From IMG/VR virus record IMGVR_UViG_3300047328_000044, positions 1 to 59,847 of that record: a stretch of DNA of 59,847 nucleotides. One strand, 5' to 3'. A program made the translations under genes and the position numbers. The notes under the pieces were generated by a model. It was not told the origin of the DNA and ran no database searches. It saw only the letters and a program-made list of their open reading frames with translations. This DNA comes from a virus. Numbering within the stretch: the stretch's first letter is position 1; every line of letters begins with the position of its first letter. This document shows, one piece after another, positions 43,638-51,010 of the stretch.

Positions 43638-44314
43638 CGTTCGATCCGCTCGGACATTTCAATCTGAACGCGCCCGTCGATCCCAAGATACTTGCGAAAG
43701 CGAAAGCGCTCTTCGAATCGCTTCCGGAGATTCCGTCCGGACTGATCGCGCGCTGCTATCTGCATTGGACCGTCGGGCCGCTCGGCATGTGCTTCGCCGA
43801 CTACAACGCCGAGGCGCTTTACACGGGAAGCGACTGGGCGCTCAAGATCACGCATGATCCGCGCGACAACGCGCCCGGCCTCAACGGCAATGCGGAAGCG
43901 TCGCACACCTACATGCGCAACACGGGCGCGGTCGGGATCGCGATCACCGGCATGGACGGCGCGGATCCGAACGACTTCGGCCCCGACGGCGTCACGGTCA
44001 CCGGCCTCACGCACCTCTGCGCGGCCGGCGCGGCGTTCGCGAAGAAGTACGGCATCGACACGCTCGGCCTCTCAAGCGGATCGCCATACGGTGGCGAGCC
44101 GAACATCCTCACGCACGCCGAGGCCGCGAACCGGTGCGGCAACCCGTTTCAGTATTCCGCCTACGGGCCCGCGCCGATCGGGGACGTCGAACGCTGGGAC
44201 CTATCGATCTTCCAGCCGTTGCCCGAGGGCGTCGCGCTCACGAACGATATGGCGAACACGTGCGGCAACGCGCTGCGCCAAATGACACACGCGTACAAGG
44301 TCGCGCTCGGGTGA
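43634..44314 (+). CDS. Putative endolysin, N-acetylmuramoyl-L-alanine amidase-like
   Basis: 226 aa from GTG 43634. CYLHWTVGP near residue 40, FADYNAEAL, a second His in EASHTYMRNTGAVGIAITGM, and a late ERWDLS segment resemble the Amidase_2/PGRP fold, where two His and an Asp/Cys hold zinc. It would cut the bond between MurNAc and the stem peptide. No signal peptide, so it needs a holin for export. The match is by pattern only. Confidence 0.6.
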   Translation: MTFDPLGHFNLNAPVDPKILAKAKALFESLPEIPSGLIARCYLHWTVGPLGMCFADYNAEALYTGSDWALKITHDPRDNAPGLNGNAEASHTYMRNTGAVGIAITGMDGADPNDFGPDGVTVTGLTHLCAAGAAFAKKYGIDTLGLSSGSPYGGEPNILTHAEAANRCGNPFQYSAYGPAPIGDVERWDLSIFQPLPEGVALTNDMANTCGNALRQMTHAYKVALG

Positions 44315-44676
44315 AGGTTTACCCTGCGAAGTTCGTCGGCGAGACGACGTATCCGGCGGTCTACGACGCGATGCGCGACGGCGCAATCGGCGACGTCATG
44401 TTTGTCGCGCGCACCGACTACAACGGCAATGGCTCCGATCACGGCCCGTATGCCGCGATTCGCTGCGGGTGTGGCGTGGTCGACCTTATCGCGCTCGCTC
44501 CATACAAATTCGAGAACGGCGCGTCCTGGCAAATGACGAGCCGCGAACCGGTGCACATCGATCCGTCGATTCTGCGGATCATCGGATACGGCGACAAAGG
44601 CTCGACGCGCTGCCATTACTTTGTTCATGCCGGGCAACTTCAGATGCTCGACGACACGACGGCGCCGCTCAAGTGA
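44311..44676 (+). CDS. 121-aa hypothetical protein in the lysis block
   Basis: GTG 44311 overlapping the amidase stop. Mixed alpha/beta with several Cys (RCGCGVVDL) and His. No family recognised. Coupled to two cell-wall enzymes. Confidence 0.5.
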   Translation: MKVYPAKFVGETTYPAVYDAMRDGAIGDVMFVARTDYNGNGSDHGPYAAIRCGCGVVDLIALAPYKFENGASWQMTSREPVHIDPSILRIIGYGDKGSTRCHYFVHAGQLQMLDDTTAPLK

Positions 44677-45389
44677 ACGAGATCCTCGCGCTCCTCGCCT
44701 CGCTACCCGCGACGATCGCGGCATGGCTCTCGCGGGCGCCCGCGCCGACGAAGCCGCTCGCCGATCCGGCAGCCACGCTCGTCGCATACCTGGAGAGTCA
44801 GAGCATCTCGATCGGACCGATGCTCCGAACCGGCGGCGTCATCCACGCCCTGACGCCGAGCACCGCTACCGCAGACGCGGCCGCGATCCTCAAATACGCG
44901 GCGCAGTACGCCCTCAAGGTTTCCCTCGTGACGTCGTACGTCGAGCAGGAGAGCCGCGGCGACGTTCGTGCGATCGATCCGAACGATCAAGACGCGAAGC
45001 CCGGCGAGACGCCGGCGCAGGCATTCGCGCACGCGGATCTCGGCATCGCGCAGCTCGACGGCGCGACGCTCGAAGCGATGCCGGAATTCGAAGGCGCAAC
45101 CATTCCGGCGATCGAGGCGAAGGCGTACGATTCGGACTGGGCGATCAACCAGCTCTGTCGCATCGTGGCCGCGAACCAGCGCGAGCTGATCGCGGACTTC
45201 GTCGCGGATCCTTCGCTCGTGAAGGCGATCCCGAACGGCGACGTGCGGATCGCGTATGCGAACGCCTACAACGCTGGGGTGCGCGGCACGACCCTGACGC
45301 TGCGATCGGCGACTCCGAATCTCGCATACGGCCAGCAGGTCGTCGCACGGGCCGATAAGCTCGCGCCGCTGCTCGACGGTCCGGCATGA
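44673..45389 (+). CDS. Lytic transglycosylase-like (SLT) protein
   Basis: 238 aa from GTG 44673. TSYVEQESRGDVRAIDPN (candidate catalytic Glu in QES), ADLGIAQLDGAT and AYANAYNAG-type blocks follow the SLT/goose-lysozyme pattern (ES...GxxQ...YN.G). The N-terminus is a short hydrophobic helix that could associate with the membrane. It likely cleaves glycan strands. With the amidase-like gene, it gives two cell-wall activities. Confidence 0.65.
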   Translation: MNEILALLASLPATIAAWLSRAPAPTKPLADPAATLVAYLESQSISIGPMLRTGGVIHALTPSTATADAAAILKYAAQYALKVSLVTSYVEQESRGDVRAIDPNDQDAKPGETPAQAFAHADLGIAQLDGATLEAMPEFEGATIPAIEAKAYDSDWAINQLCRIVAANQRELIADFVADPSLVKAIPNGDVRIAYANAYNAGVRGTTLTLRSATPNLAYGQQVVARADKLAPLLDGPA

Positions 45390-45637
45390 CCCCACCTCCG
45401 CCGCCGGCGCAGCCGTTGCTCGAGCAGCTCGACGCGACGGTCACGCGCGCGAACACGAAAACGACCGGCTACCTCGGGCTCGCGCTCGTGCTTGCGTCAT
45501 ACGTCGTCCCCGCGATCGCGCCCGACGTCGACGCGTGGCTACTCTCCAAACATCTTCCACCGATCGTCGTTCACGGCGCGGTTGCGCTCGTCGGCGGCAT
45601 CGTGGCGCTGATCGGGCGCTGGAAGAACTTCTCGTAG
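45386..45637 (+). CDS. Holin candidate, two membrane segments
   Basis: 83 aa from ATG 45386. A Pro-rich start, then hydrophobic segments at about 29-46 (YLGLALVLASYVVPAI) and 60-76 (VVHGAVALVGGIVALIG), ending in a basic tail GRWKNFS. Typical size and layout of a class II holin, directly after the transglycosylase-like gene. Confidence 0.65.
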   Translation: MTPPPPPAQPLLEQLDATVTRANTKTTGYLGLALVLASYVVPAIAPDVDAWLLSKHLPPIVVHGAVALVGGIVALIGRWKNFS

Positions 45638-45638
45638 C

Positions 45639-45800
45639 GTGTGGGGCTGGCCGTGCTCGCGGTGCGGCGAGCGAATCGGGAACGAAGGCGCACACGCGTC
45701 ACGATGCTCCGGCGATCGGAGCGAAACAGAAAAACTCGCGAAGGCGAGGCTCGCGCCGTTCTTCGACGGGCTGCCCGAGTTCCTCAATCGACAGACATAG
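45639..45800 (+). CDS. 53-aa Cys-containing protein
   Basis: GTG 45639, two bases after the holin stop. WPCSRCGERIGNEGAHASRC looks like a zinc knuckle, followed by a helix. Supported by position and motif only. Confidence 0.45.
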   Translation: MWGWPCSRCGERIGNEGAHASRCSGDRSETEKLAKARLAPFFDGLPEFLNRQT

Positions 45801-45809
45801 GAGATTCGC

Positions 45810-46055
45810 ATGAAGATCAACTGGGCCGCCGTTGCGGTCGCCGCGTTCTCGACACTCTTCACGCATACGCTTTCGGTGCGCCTGGGCAACGGATCGCTCT
45901 CGGCATCGGTGGGCGGCACGCCCGTGCACCTCACGGTCAACACCGTTCTCGCTGCGGCCGCAATGGCATTCGAAGGCTTGCCGGCCTCGATCGAGAGCGG
46001 CGCCATGACCCTGACGTACACGCCGGACACGAACCCGGGCGTCACGTCGGCCTGA
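45810..46055 (+). CDS. 81-aa secreted or membrane-associated hypothetical protein
   Basis: ATG 45810 with AGGAG upstream. A hydrophobic N-terminus (WAAVAVAAFSTLFTHTL) could be a signal anchor. The rest is beta-rich. Function unknown. Confidence 0.55.
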   Translation: MKINWAAVAVAAFSTLFTHTLSVRLGNGSLSASVGGTPVHLTVNTVLAAAAMAFEGLPASIESGAMTLTYTPDTNPGVTSA

Positions 46056-46107
46056 CCCGCATCCTTCGGGCGTTGCAACCGCCGGAATCCCCGGCAAGGA
46101 GATCTCC

Positions 46108-46542
46108 ATGAGCACCTACGATCCGACGACGGCCTCAGCGCCCACCGAAACTTCCGCCGCGTCGACGACGGCCGATGCGCCCGCCGCGACGGGCAACGTG
46201 GTGAACGACGCAAAGACCGACGCGAGCAATCTGATCGCCGACGCACGCGCCGCGGCGAAGGCCGAGGTCGACGCGGCCACGAGCGCGATCGACAAGCTCC
46301 TCGCCACGGCGGCTGGCGACGTCGCGCCGCTGCTCACCGAAGCCGAGGGCGCGGCCGTGCCGCTCGTCCTTTCGAAGATCCCGTCGCCGCTCGCGAGCGT
46401 CGTGGGATCGTTCGTCCAGGCCGCGCTCGCCGGCACGGAATCGACGCTCAACGGCACGGCAAACGCGGATGCAGCGAAGGGGCTCGCGTACGCCGAGGCC
46501 GAAGTGAAAAGCCTCCAGACCCACCTCGAAAGCGTACTCTAG
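46108..46542 (+). CDS. Ala-rich helical protein at the end of the late region
   Basis: 144 aa, ATG 46108 behind AAGGAG. Ala/Asp/Glu-rich amphipathic helices over the whole length. It stops at the left flank of the attachment site. Function unknown. Confidence 0.55.
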   Translation: MSTYDPTTASAPTETSAASTTADAPAATGNVVNDAKTDASNLIADARAAAKAEVDAATSAIDKLLATAAGDVAPLLTEAEGAAVPLVLSKIPSPLASVVGSFVQAALAGTESTLNGTANADAAKGLAYAEAEVKSLQTHLESVL

Positions 46543-46558
46543 GGCGCAGAACGGGCGC
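46542..46558 (+). repeat. Left arm-type repeat of attP
   Basis: GGGCGCAGAACGGGCGC; repeats with one change at 46801-46817. The pair flanks the tRNA-derived core, as integrase arm-binding sites do. Confidence 0.5.
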
Positions 46559-46562
46559 AAAT

Positions 46563-46627
46563 GAGAGCGGGTGATCTGCCGAAAAGTCATGCAGCGTAGG
46601 GCTTTTCGGCGATTATCACCCGCTCTC
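46563..46627. repeat. Long imperfect inverted repeat beside the attP core
   Basis: The arms 46563-46586 (GAGAGCGGGTGAT...CCGAAAAG) and 46602-46627 are nearly complementary around a 15-nt loop. No T-run follows, so it is not a plain terminator. It could be an integrase or accessory-protein site, or a cruciform. Confidence 0.55.
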
Positions 46628-46671
46628 TGTTAATCAGCGGGTCGTTGGTTCGAGTCCAACTTCGGGAGCCA
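46627..46671 (+). other. attP core: 3' half of a tRNA-Asn (GTT) gene
   Basis: CTGTTAA is a tRNA-Asn anticodon loop, then come the variable loop, a perfect T-arm (GTTGG-TTCGAGT-CCAAC) and the acceptor strand ending GCCA. The 5' half is missing, so this is not a working tRNA gene. It is the identity block that would rebuild the host tRNA after integration. The integrase gene lies 147 nt downstream. Confidence 0.85.
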
Positions 46672-46680
46672 GCTTCTAAG

Positions 46681-46703
46681 AGCCCGTAACAACGGGCTTT
46701 TTC
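46681..46703 (+). terminator. Intrinsic terminator behind the tRNA fragment
   Basis: A 7-bp stem AGCCCGT/ACGGGCT with a 4-nt loop is followed by five T. It probably came from the host tRNA gene together with the att core. Confidence 0.75.
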
Positions 46704-46800
46704 TTTGTCTACAAGCATTTTCGGGATCGGAAACGAGGTGATGTTCGCCACCGTCTGAAACCGGCAAAATCGGCACATTCGGCAGGTTGCGCCCGAACTT

Positions 46801-46817
46801 GGGCGCAAAACGGGCGC
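46801..46817 (+). repeat. Right arm-type repeat of attP
   Basis: GGGCGCAAAACGGGCGC, 16 of 17 bases as in 46542-46558. An inverted GCGCCC-GAACTT-GGGCGC (46789-46806) overlaps it, just before the integrase start. Confidence 0.5.
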
Positions 46818-47975
46818 GTGAAAAAGATGCCGTGGGGGTCGGGATCGATCTCCGGGCCAGGGTCCGACGGGCGCTACGAAGTGCGCGTTTCGCTCGGTTC
46901 GGTGGATGGAAAACGACGTCGCGTGAATGCTCGCGCCGACTCGATGTCCGAGGCGCGAGCGAAGCTCGCGGAACTGCAGGCACGTTACGGCAAGACGCGC
47001 GGCATGGGAGCGACGCCGAAGCTCGCGGACTATGTCCAGGGATGGACGACTCGGCGCGCCCGTAGCCTCGAGGCGAAGACGATCCGAAACTATCGCTACG
47101 GGCTGGCGCTGCTCGATCCGGCGCTCGGCCACGTACGGCTCGACGCGCTTACGCACGAACAGATCGCGACCGCCATCGACGGCCTTCGCAGGGACGGAAA
47201 GGGCGAGCCGGCCTGTCGGGTGGCGTACGATGCGCTGCGCGCTGCGCTGAACTGGGCCGTGAAGCGCGACCGCATCCTCACCGCGTCGCCGATCGCGTCG
47301 GTCGACCGGCCGAAGGAGACGCGCTCGATCGATTTCTTGACGCGAGAGGAGGCGAAGAAATTCCTTGAAGCGGTCGCGGATGATCGCTACCGGGCGGTGT
47401 TCCACCTCGCCATCTCGACCGGCATGCGCCTCGGCGAGATCGCGGGGCTCCATTGGCGCGAGGTCGACCTCGAGAACGGCACGCTGCTGATTTCACGCGC
47501 GCTCAAAGAATCTCGCGATTTCGGAAAACCCAAGAGCAAGACATCGCAGCGCACGATCGATATGTCACCTTCGATCGTCGCTGAGCTACGCGAGCACAAG
47601 CATCGATGGAGGCGGCTCGCGCGAACGACAGATCTCGTGTTCGCGACCAACGCGGGCACACCGCTGCGGGCGTCGAATTTCGAACGGCGCAGCTTCTTCC
47701 CGGCGCTTGAGCGCGCTGGTATTCGCCGCGTACGATTCCATGATCTGCGGCACACGTGCGCCACGCTCTTACTCGGCGCCGGCGTCAATCCGAAAGTCGT
47801 CCAGGAACTTCTCGGTCATTCGAGCGTGCGCGTCACGCTCGATATGTACGGCCACACGTCGCCGGGCATGGGCAAGGCAGCGGCGGCTCAGATGGGCGAG
47901 ATGCTCGGAACGTATCGGAGCGCGAAGCCGAAGGCACGTAAAGCCTCGCGCCAAAAGCGCTCCGCGACGGACTAG
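46818..47975 (+). CDS. int: Tyrosine-family integrase
   Basis: 385 aa, GTG 46818. An N-terminal arm-binding domain (SGSISGPGSDGRYEVRVSLG), a SAM-like core-binding domain (about 70-150), then the catalytic domain: Arg in STGMRLGEIAGL (about 203), HDLRHTCATLLL (about 308-319), LGHSSVRVTLDMYGH with His and the Tyr nucleophile (about 333-345). Full-length and intact, so the phage should be able to integrate at tRNA-Asn. It is read away from the attP core. Confidence 0.95.
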   Translation: MKKMPWGSGSISGPGSDGRYEVRVSLGSVDGKRRRVNARADSMSEARAKLAELQARYGKTRGMGATPKLADYVQGWTTRRARSLEAKTIRNYRYGLALLDPALGHVRLDALTHEQIATAIDGLRRDGKGEPACRVAYDALRAALNWAVKRDRILTASPIASVDRPKETRSIDFLTREEAKKFLEAVADDRYRAVFHLAISTGMRLGEIAGLHWREVDLENGTLLISRALKESRDFGKPKSKTSQRTIDMSPSIVAELREHKHRWRRLARTTDLVFATNAGTPLRASNFERRSFFPALERAGIRRVRFHDLRHTCATLLLGAGVNPKVVQELLGHSSVRVTLDMYGHTSPGMGKAAAAQMGEMLGTYRSAKPKARKASRQKRSATD

Positions 47976-48024
47976 GATCGCGCGCAGTCGCTCTGGCAAT
48001 GCGTTCTCCGCTTGTCACGGTACG

Positions 48025-48375
48025 CTATGCATGTAACACTGCGTCGGCTGGAAGGTCCCGCTGGCAATACCGGCAGACCGATGCGGTGGCCGGAACTTCC
48101 GAGATACACGACGGACAGACGCGCGTTGTCGGCGACGTTACGGGCGCGAGCGCGACCACGCGCTTCGGATCGTCCGTAAGTGCCCACACGAGTGCCCAAA
48201 CCCATCCGACGACGGTCCAGCCGAGAAAAAAATTTAGCGCGAAGATCGCGCCGAGTGAAGACCGTCCGCGCGATTGCGCGACGGCCGTTGGAATGAAATT
48301 TACGCAGATCAACAGCCCGAGGATTAGTAACCCCGCGATCGGATCGGGTTGCTCCACGTCCGCAAGAACGATCAC
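48025..48375 (-). CDS. Superinfection-immunity membrane protein with zinc ribbon
   Basis: 116 aa, read leftward from GTG 48375 overlapping the regulator's stop. IAGLLILGLLICVNFIPTAVAQSRG and IFALNFFLGWTVVGWVWALVW match the Imm/superinfection-immunity family (T4 Imm-like), two membrane helices that block entry of related phage DNA. A C-terminal ribbon CPSC...CRYC is added. It shares a strand with the repressors, so it would be made in the lysogen. Confidence 0.8.
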   Translation of the reverse strand: MIVLADVEQPDPIAGLLILGLLICVNFIPTAVAQSRGRSSLGAIFALNFFLGWTVVGWVWALVWALTDDPKRVVALAPVTSPTTRVCPSCISEVPATASVCRYCQRDLPADAVLHA

Positions 48376-48602
48376 GTGTTTTCCGATTCGCCGGCGAGAT
48401 AGTATGGCGAAACGCGGAGACGCTTCGCGAGTCGCAGAAGTCCGACAATCTTCATCGAGCCGAGATCGCCGCGCCGGGCCTTGTAGTACGAGCTGTCGGA
48501 CTTCCATCCAACGATCTGGCAGACTTCGTGCACTGATAATCCGGCCTCGTCGACGAGTCGTCCGAATCGCTCGCCGAACGTTTCTTTCTCTGGGTCCGCC
48601 AT
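48372..48602 (-). CDS. Small XRE-like helix-turn-helix regulator
   Basis: 76 aa from ATG 48602 (an upstream in-frame start at 48707 would give 111 aa). VHEVCQIVGWKSDSSYYKARRGD is the helix-turn-helix core, and SMKIVGLLRLAKRLRVSPYYLAG the usual XRE tail. It overlaps the immunity gene. Direct repeats CCTGTC (48628-48633, 48640-48645) just upstream could be its operator. Confidence 0.7.
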   Translation of the reverse strand: MADPEKETFGERFGRLVDEAGLSVHEVCQIVGWKSDSSYYKARRGDLGSMKIVGLLRLAKRLRVSPYYLAGESENT

Positions 48603-48707
48603 CACGCCCGAAGATAGCAAGAAACGCCTGTCTAGCGGGCCTGTCCTAAAAGACGCCTCGATCACCTCGTCGATCGCCTGCGGATCGTCACGCGAAGTAC
48701 CTCCCAT

Positions 48708-48916
48708 GCCTCGAGCCTACATGGGCGCGTGCGCGTGTGCCTATTCTTTATGAAGACGCGGATGCGCGATCCAGCAATGCCGATCGGGATCACGTTTGAG
48801 CGTCCCGGGCCCGCAGGTTCGGCCAATGTTCGCCCGAACGTGCGTTCCCCATCTTCAGCCGTGACGTAGGTCATAAATCTCGGTTATCGGGTAAAAAGCC
48901 GAGGGACGAGGTAGCG
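48708..48916. other. Non-coding stretch in the immunity region
   Basis: No convincing gene. It contains a perfect palindrome GTTCG-CC-CGAAC (48828-48839) and a CTCGG...CCGAG inverted repeat (from about 48881) before ATG 48917. These may be repressor sites. A 70-aa minus-strand frame here looks like chance. Confidence 0.4.
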
Positions 48917-49138
48917 ATGGCGAGTGGAAACGAAAAAGTCACGTCAATTACGGACGATCCGTTCGTCATTGCGCGAGCACTTCTCGAAGACGGTCGCGAA
49001 GAGTTTCGGGCAACGCTTCGGTACTTAGAAGAATTTGAAGCGCGTCGTCTAGCCGGCCAACGCGTCTCGCAACGACGAGATGCCTCGCCCCCTGACCTTC
49101 GAGTGCTGAGAGGCGGGCGCCGAGAGTCAGTGGCGTAA
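48917..49138 (+). CDS. 73-aa hypothetical protein, antisense to the repressor's 3' end
   Basis: ATG 48917 with GACGAGG upstream. The N-terminal half (TDDPFVIARALLEDGREEFRA) looks protein-like. The last 173 nt run antisense to the repressor gene. It may be real or may be chance; I favour real but weakly. Confidence 0.4.
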   Translation: MASGNEKVTSITDDPFVIARALLEDGREEFRATLRYLEEFEARRLAGQRVSQRRDASPPDLRVLRGGRRESVA

Positions 49139-49478
49139 CGGTCCGATCTTCATCGCTCTCAACCTGCTGAAGCGGCGCGAAGAATTCGTTTCCGGGAACC
49201 GCTTTTAGCTGACTTTCTGGAGCATGCTCGCCAGCGAGATCCCACGGCGAAACGCCGAGGGCACGCGCGATCTTCAGACCATTGAAATACTCCGGCTCAG
49301 AGGCCGGGTTCGATTCGTATTTCTGGATCGCCTGAGAGCTCAGACCGCTTCGCGCTGCTAGATCGGCGTACGACCACCCCCGGTACTCCCGCATCACGCG
49401 GAGACGTGCTCCGAACGAAAGCCCGTCGATTCCGATCTTCGGCACCTTCGGTTCGCGCTTGCGCGTCCTTTGAGGCAT
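48966..49478 (-). CDS. cI-like XRE repressor
   Basis: 170 aa, read leftward from ATG 49478. RLRVMREYRGWSYADLAARSGLSSQAIQKYE is a clear XRE helix-turn-helix at residues 24-55, followed by SPWDLAG. The C-terminal 80 aa would dimerise; no S24 protease Ser/Lys pair is visible, so induction may not use RecA self-cleavage. Its promoter overlaps the rightward cro-like promoter. Likely the master lysogeny repressor. Confidence 0.8.
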   Translation of the reverse strand: MPQRTRKREPKVPKIGIDGLSFGARLRVMREYRGWSYADLAARSGLSSQAIQKYESNPASEPEYFNGLKIARALGVSPWDLAGEHAPESQLKAVPGNEFFAPLQQVESDEDRTVTPLTLGARLSALEGQGARHLVVARRVGRLDDALQILLSTEALPETLRDRLREVLAQ

Positions 49479-49503
49479 CCCCAAAGCCTAGCCCACCACG
49501 TTA

Positions 49504-49531
49504 TCTATAGTGGTTGACATAGTAATATCCA
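49504..49531 (-). promoter_or_regulatory. Leftward repressor promoter
   Basis: Read on the minus strand: -35 TGGATA (49531-49526), 16-nt spacer, -10 TATAGA (49509-49504), about 19 nt of leader before ATG 49478. It occupies the same DNA as the rightward promoter. Confidence 0.6.
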
Positions 49532-49542
49532 CCGTATATGAT
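49514..49542 (+). promoter_or_regulatory. Rightward early promoter, leaderless
   Basis: Perfect -35 TTGACA (49514-49519), 17-nt spacer, -10 TATGAT (49537-49542). ATG 49550 is 7 nt after the -10, so translation should begin at the RNA 5' end. GTGG...CCAC arms (49511-49532) frame the -35 and may be the operator. Confidence 0.8.
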
Positions 49543-49549
49543 GCGATAC

Positions 49550-49771
49550 ATGAACGAGGATGAAGAGATCGCGAAGGCGATTTCCGACCTGGCCAAAGAG
49601 ATGAAATGGCCGGAGACGCGCGTCGCGTACGAGGCGGGCGTTTCGCAGAACGCCGTGCGCAAATGGGGCGAGGGTGGCCGCCTTCAGGCTTCCTCGCTGC
49701 TCCGGCTCATGCGGAACATGCCAGGGCTGCGCGAGCGCCTTCTCAGTCAGTCCGATGCTGCGGTCGCGTAA
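49550..49771 (+). CDS. Cro-like helix-turn-helix protein
   Basis: 73 aa from ATG 49550 (in-frame ATGs at 49538 and 49541 lie within the promoter). EMKWPETRVAYEAGVSQNAVRKWGEGG is the helix-turn-helix. First gene of the rightward early transcript, opposite the repressor, which is the Cro position. Confidence 0.75.
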   Translation: MNEDEEIAKAISDLAKEMKWPETRVAYEAGVSQNAVRKWGEGGRLQASSLLRLMRNMPGLRERLLSQSDAAVA

Positions 49772-49772
49772 C

Positions 49773-50096
49773 ATGGCGACGCCCAACGTAGCCGACAACT
49801 CTGGCGAGCGCCTACAGCCGCCTACTCCTCGAACGATCGACCCCGCGGTCACCGTGGCGGAGTCGCTGATGGAGGCGCTCGCGCTCGTGCGCTACGATCG
49901 CGCACTTCTCGCCGACGTCATGCGGACGACACGCGACCTGCACAATCGGTGCGCCGAGCGCGACGTGCAACTGCGCGCCGCTCAGTACGAGATCGAGCGC
50001 GGCGCGATCGCGATCGAGAAAGTCGTCGAGCTACGCGGCCGCGGAACGGCCGGCGTCGGGCGACGCCGCTTGCGCGCCGATCGGATCGCGGCATAA
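49773..50096 (+). CDS. 107-aa hypothetical protein
   Basis: ATG 49773. Pro/Thr start, then a helical body (SLMEALALVRYDRALLADVM) and a basic tail. The stop overlaps the next ATG. Early gene of unknown function. Confidence 0.55.
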   Translation: MATPNVADNSGERLQPPTPRTIDPAVTVAESLMEALALVRYDRALLADVMRTTRDLHNRCAERDVQLRAAQYEIERGAIAIEKVVELRGRGTAGVGRRRLRADRIAA

Positions 50097-50299
50097 TGCC
50101 GGGCTCGACGATGCGCATGAAGGCGTTGCACGAGCAGCCGCTTCTCACGAAGTCGGAGATCGAGCGAAAGTACCACGTCTCGGCGCGCACCGTCACGCGC
50201 CTCATCGAGAGCGGCGCGCTCACCCCCGTGCGCGTCGGCAAGACCGATCGCGTCGCCGAGGCCGATTGGCTGCGGCATCTCTCCGGCCAGCGCGCCTAA
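50096..50299 (+). CDS. Excisionase/MerR-like helix-turn-helix protein
   Basis: 67 aa from ATG 50096. LLTKSEIERKYHVSARTVTRLIESGALTPVRVG is the HTH_17 form used by excisionases. Basic. In the early operon, so likely the recombination directionality factor, or a small regulator. Confidence 0.65.
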   Translation: MPGSTMRMKALHEQPLLTKSEIERKYHVSARTVTRLIESGALTPVRVGKTDRVAEADWLRHLSGQRA

Positions 50300-50339
50300 T
50301 TTCGCGCCCCCTTTGCTACTCGCGAAAGGACCACGTTCG

Positions 50340-50474
50340 ATGGACCGCCGCCTGCGACTCGCCACCGTGCGCGAGGAGCTGCATACCCGCTACTACGTGA
50401 TCGGGAGCCTCATCGTGCTGCGCGATCCGCGCGACACGCCTCCGGCTCCCGCGACGATCGCGCACGCCGCTTAA
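50340..50474 (+). CDS. 44-aa hypothetical protein
   Basis: ATG 50340 with GAAAGGA upstream. Short basic helix, a strand, Pro-rich end. No domain. Supported by its ribosome site. Confidence 0.5.
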   Translation: MDRRLRLATVREELHTRYYVIGSLIVLRDPRDTPPAPATIAHAA

Positions 50475-50488
50475 TTTCTAAATCGAAA

Positions 50489-50512
50489 AGCCCGGCGCGC
50501 GAACGCCGGGCT
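50489..50512. promoter_or_regulatory. GC-rich hairpin ahead of an AGGAGG site
   Basis: A perfect 9-bp stem AGCCCGGCG/CGCCGGGCT directly precedes CAGGAGGG and TTG 50526. There is no T-run on the plus side; on the minus side the stem is followed by TTTT. It could limit access to the ribosome site or act as a leftward terminator. Confidence 0.55.
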
Positions 50513-50525
50513 CAGGAGGGCTACC

Positions 50526-50756
50526 TTGCAGACTCAGGTTACCACGGAATCCCCGTCCCCGTCAAAGCCGACCGTGTGGCATCACGTCGTCGGCACCGTT
50601 CATCGCCGTAAGCACGTGGAGACGTCGCGCACGACGGGCGCCGCCGGCACCTACGTCGGGTTCGCGTGCGGCCTGACGTACAGCGTCGCGGCCTTGACCG
50701 CGCCGTTCCGCGCCGACCGCCCTTGCGCCACGTGCGCGCGGGTGACCGCGCGATGA
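50526..50756 (+). CDS. 76-aa hypothetical protein with C-terminal CxxC
   Basis: TTG 50526, 7 nt behind AGGAGG. HHVVGTVHRRKH and a final CATC suggest a metal site. Function unknown. Confidence 0.55.
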   Translation: MQTQVTTESPSPSKPTVWHHVVGTVHRRKHVETSRTTGAAGTYVGFACGLTYSVAALTAPFRADRPCATCARVTAR

Positions 50757-51010
50757 CGACGTTCGAACTCGACGTCGAGCCCGGGCGCGTCGACCTGCCG
50801 ACCCCGATCCTGCGCTTCGCGGACGGCGACGTGCAGACGGCCCCGATCGCATCTCTCGACGACGCCACGGCGGACGGGATGCGGATCGCGCTCGACCGGC
50901 TGCGGGACGACTACGAACGCGCCACCCTTGCGCTTCTCACCGAACTCGATATGCGCGACGCGCGCTATTGGATGGACCCGCTCTTCCCGGAACTTGAGGA
51001 GGCCGCATGA
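50753..51010 (+). CDS. 85-aa acidic hypothetical protein
   Basis: ATG 50753 overlapping the previous stop. Helical, acidic; coupled to the pentapeptide protein. Function unknown. Confidence 0.55.
   Translation: MTTFELDVEPGRVDLPTPILRFADGDVQTAPIASLDDATADGMRIALDRLRDDYERATLALLTELDMRDARYWMDPLFPELEEAA

Noticed and set aside
46618-46671. Functional tRNA-Asn gene
   Set aside because: The anticodon loop, T-arm and CCA end are present, but the D-arm and 5' acceptor strand are absent and the anticodon stem does not pair upstream. It is the attachment-site fragment.
47972-48448. 158-aa minus-strand ORF in the immunity region
   Set aside because: Out-of-frame shadow of the superinfection-immunity gene, which has clear membrane helices and family motifs.
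48662-48874. 70-aa minus-strand gene upstream of the small XRE regulator
   Set aside because: No ribosome site and low-quality sequence; it overlaps probable operator palindromes.
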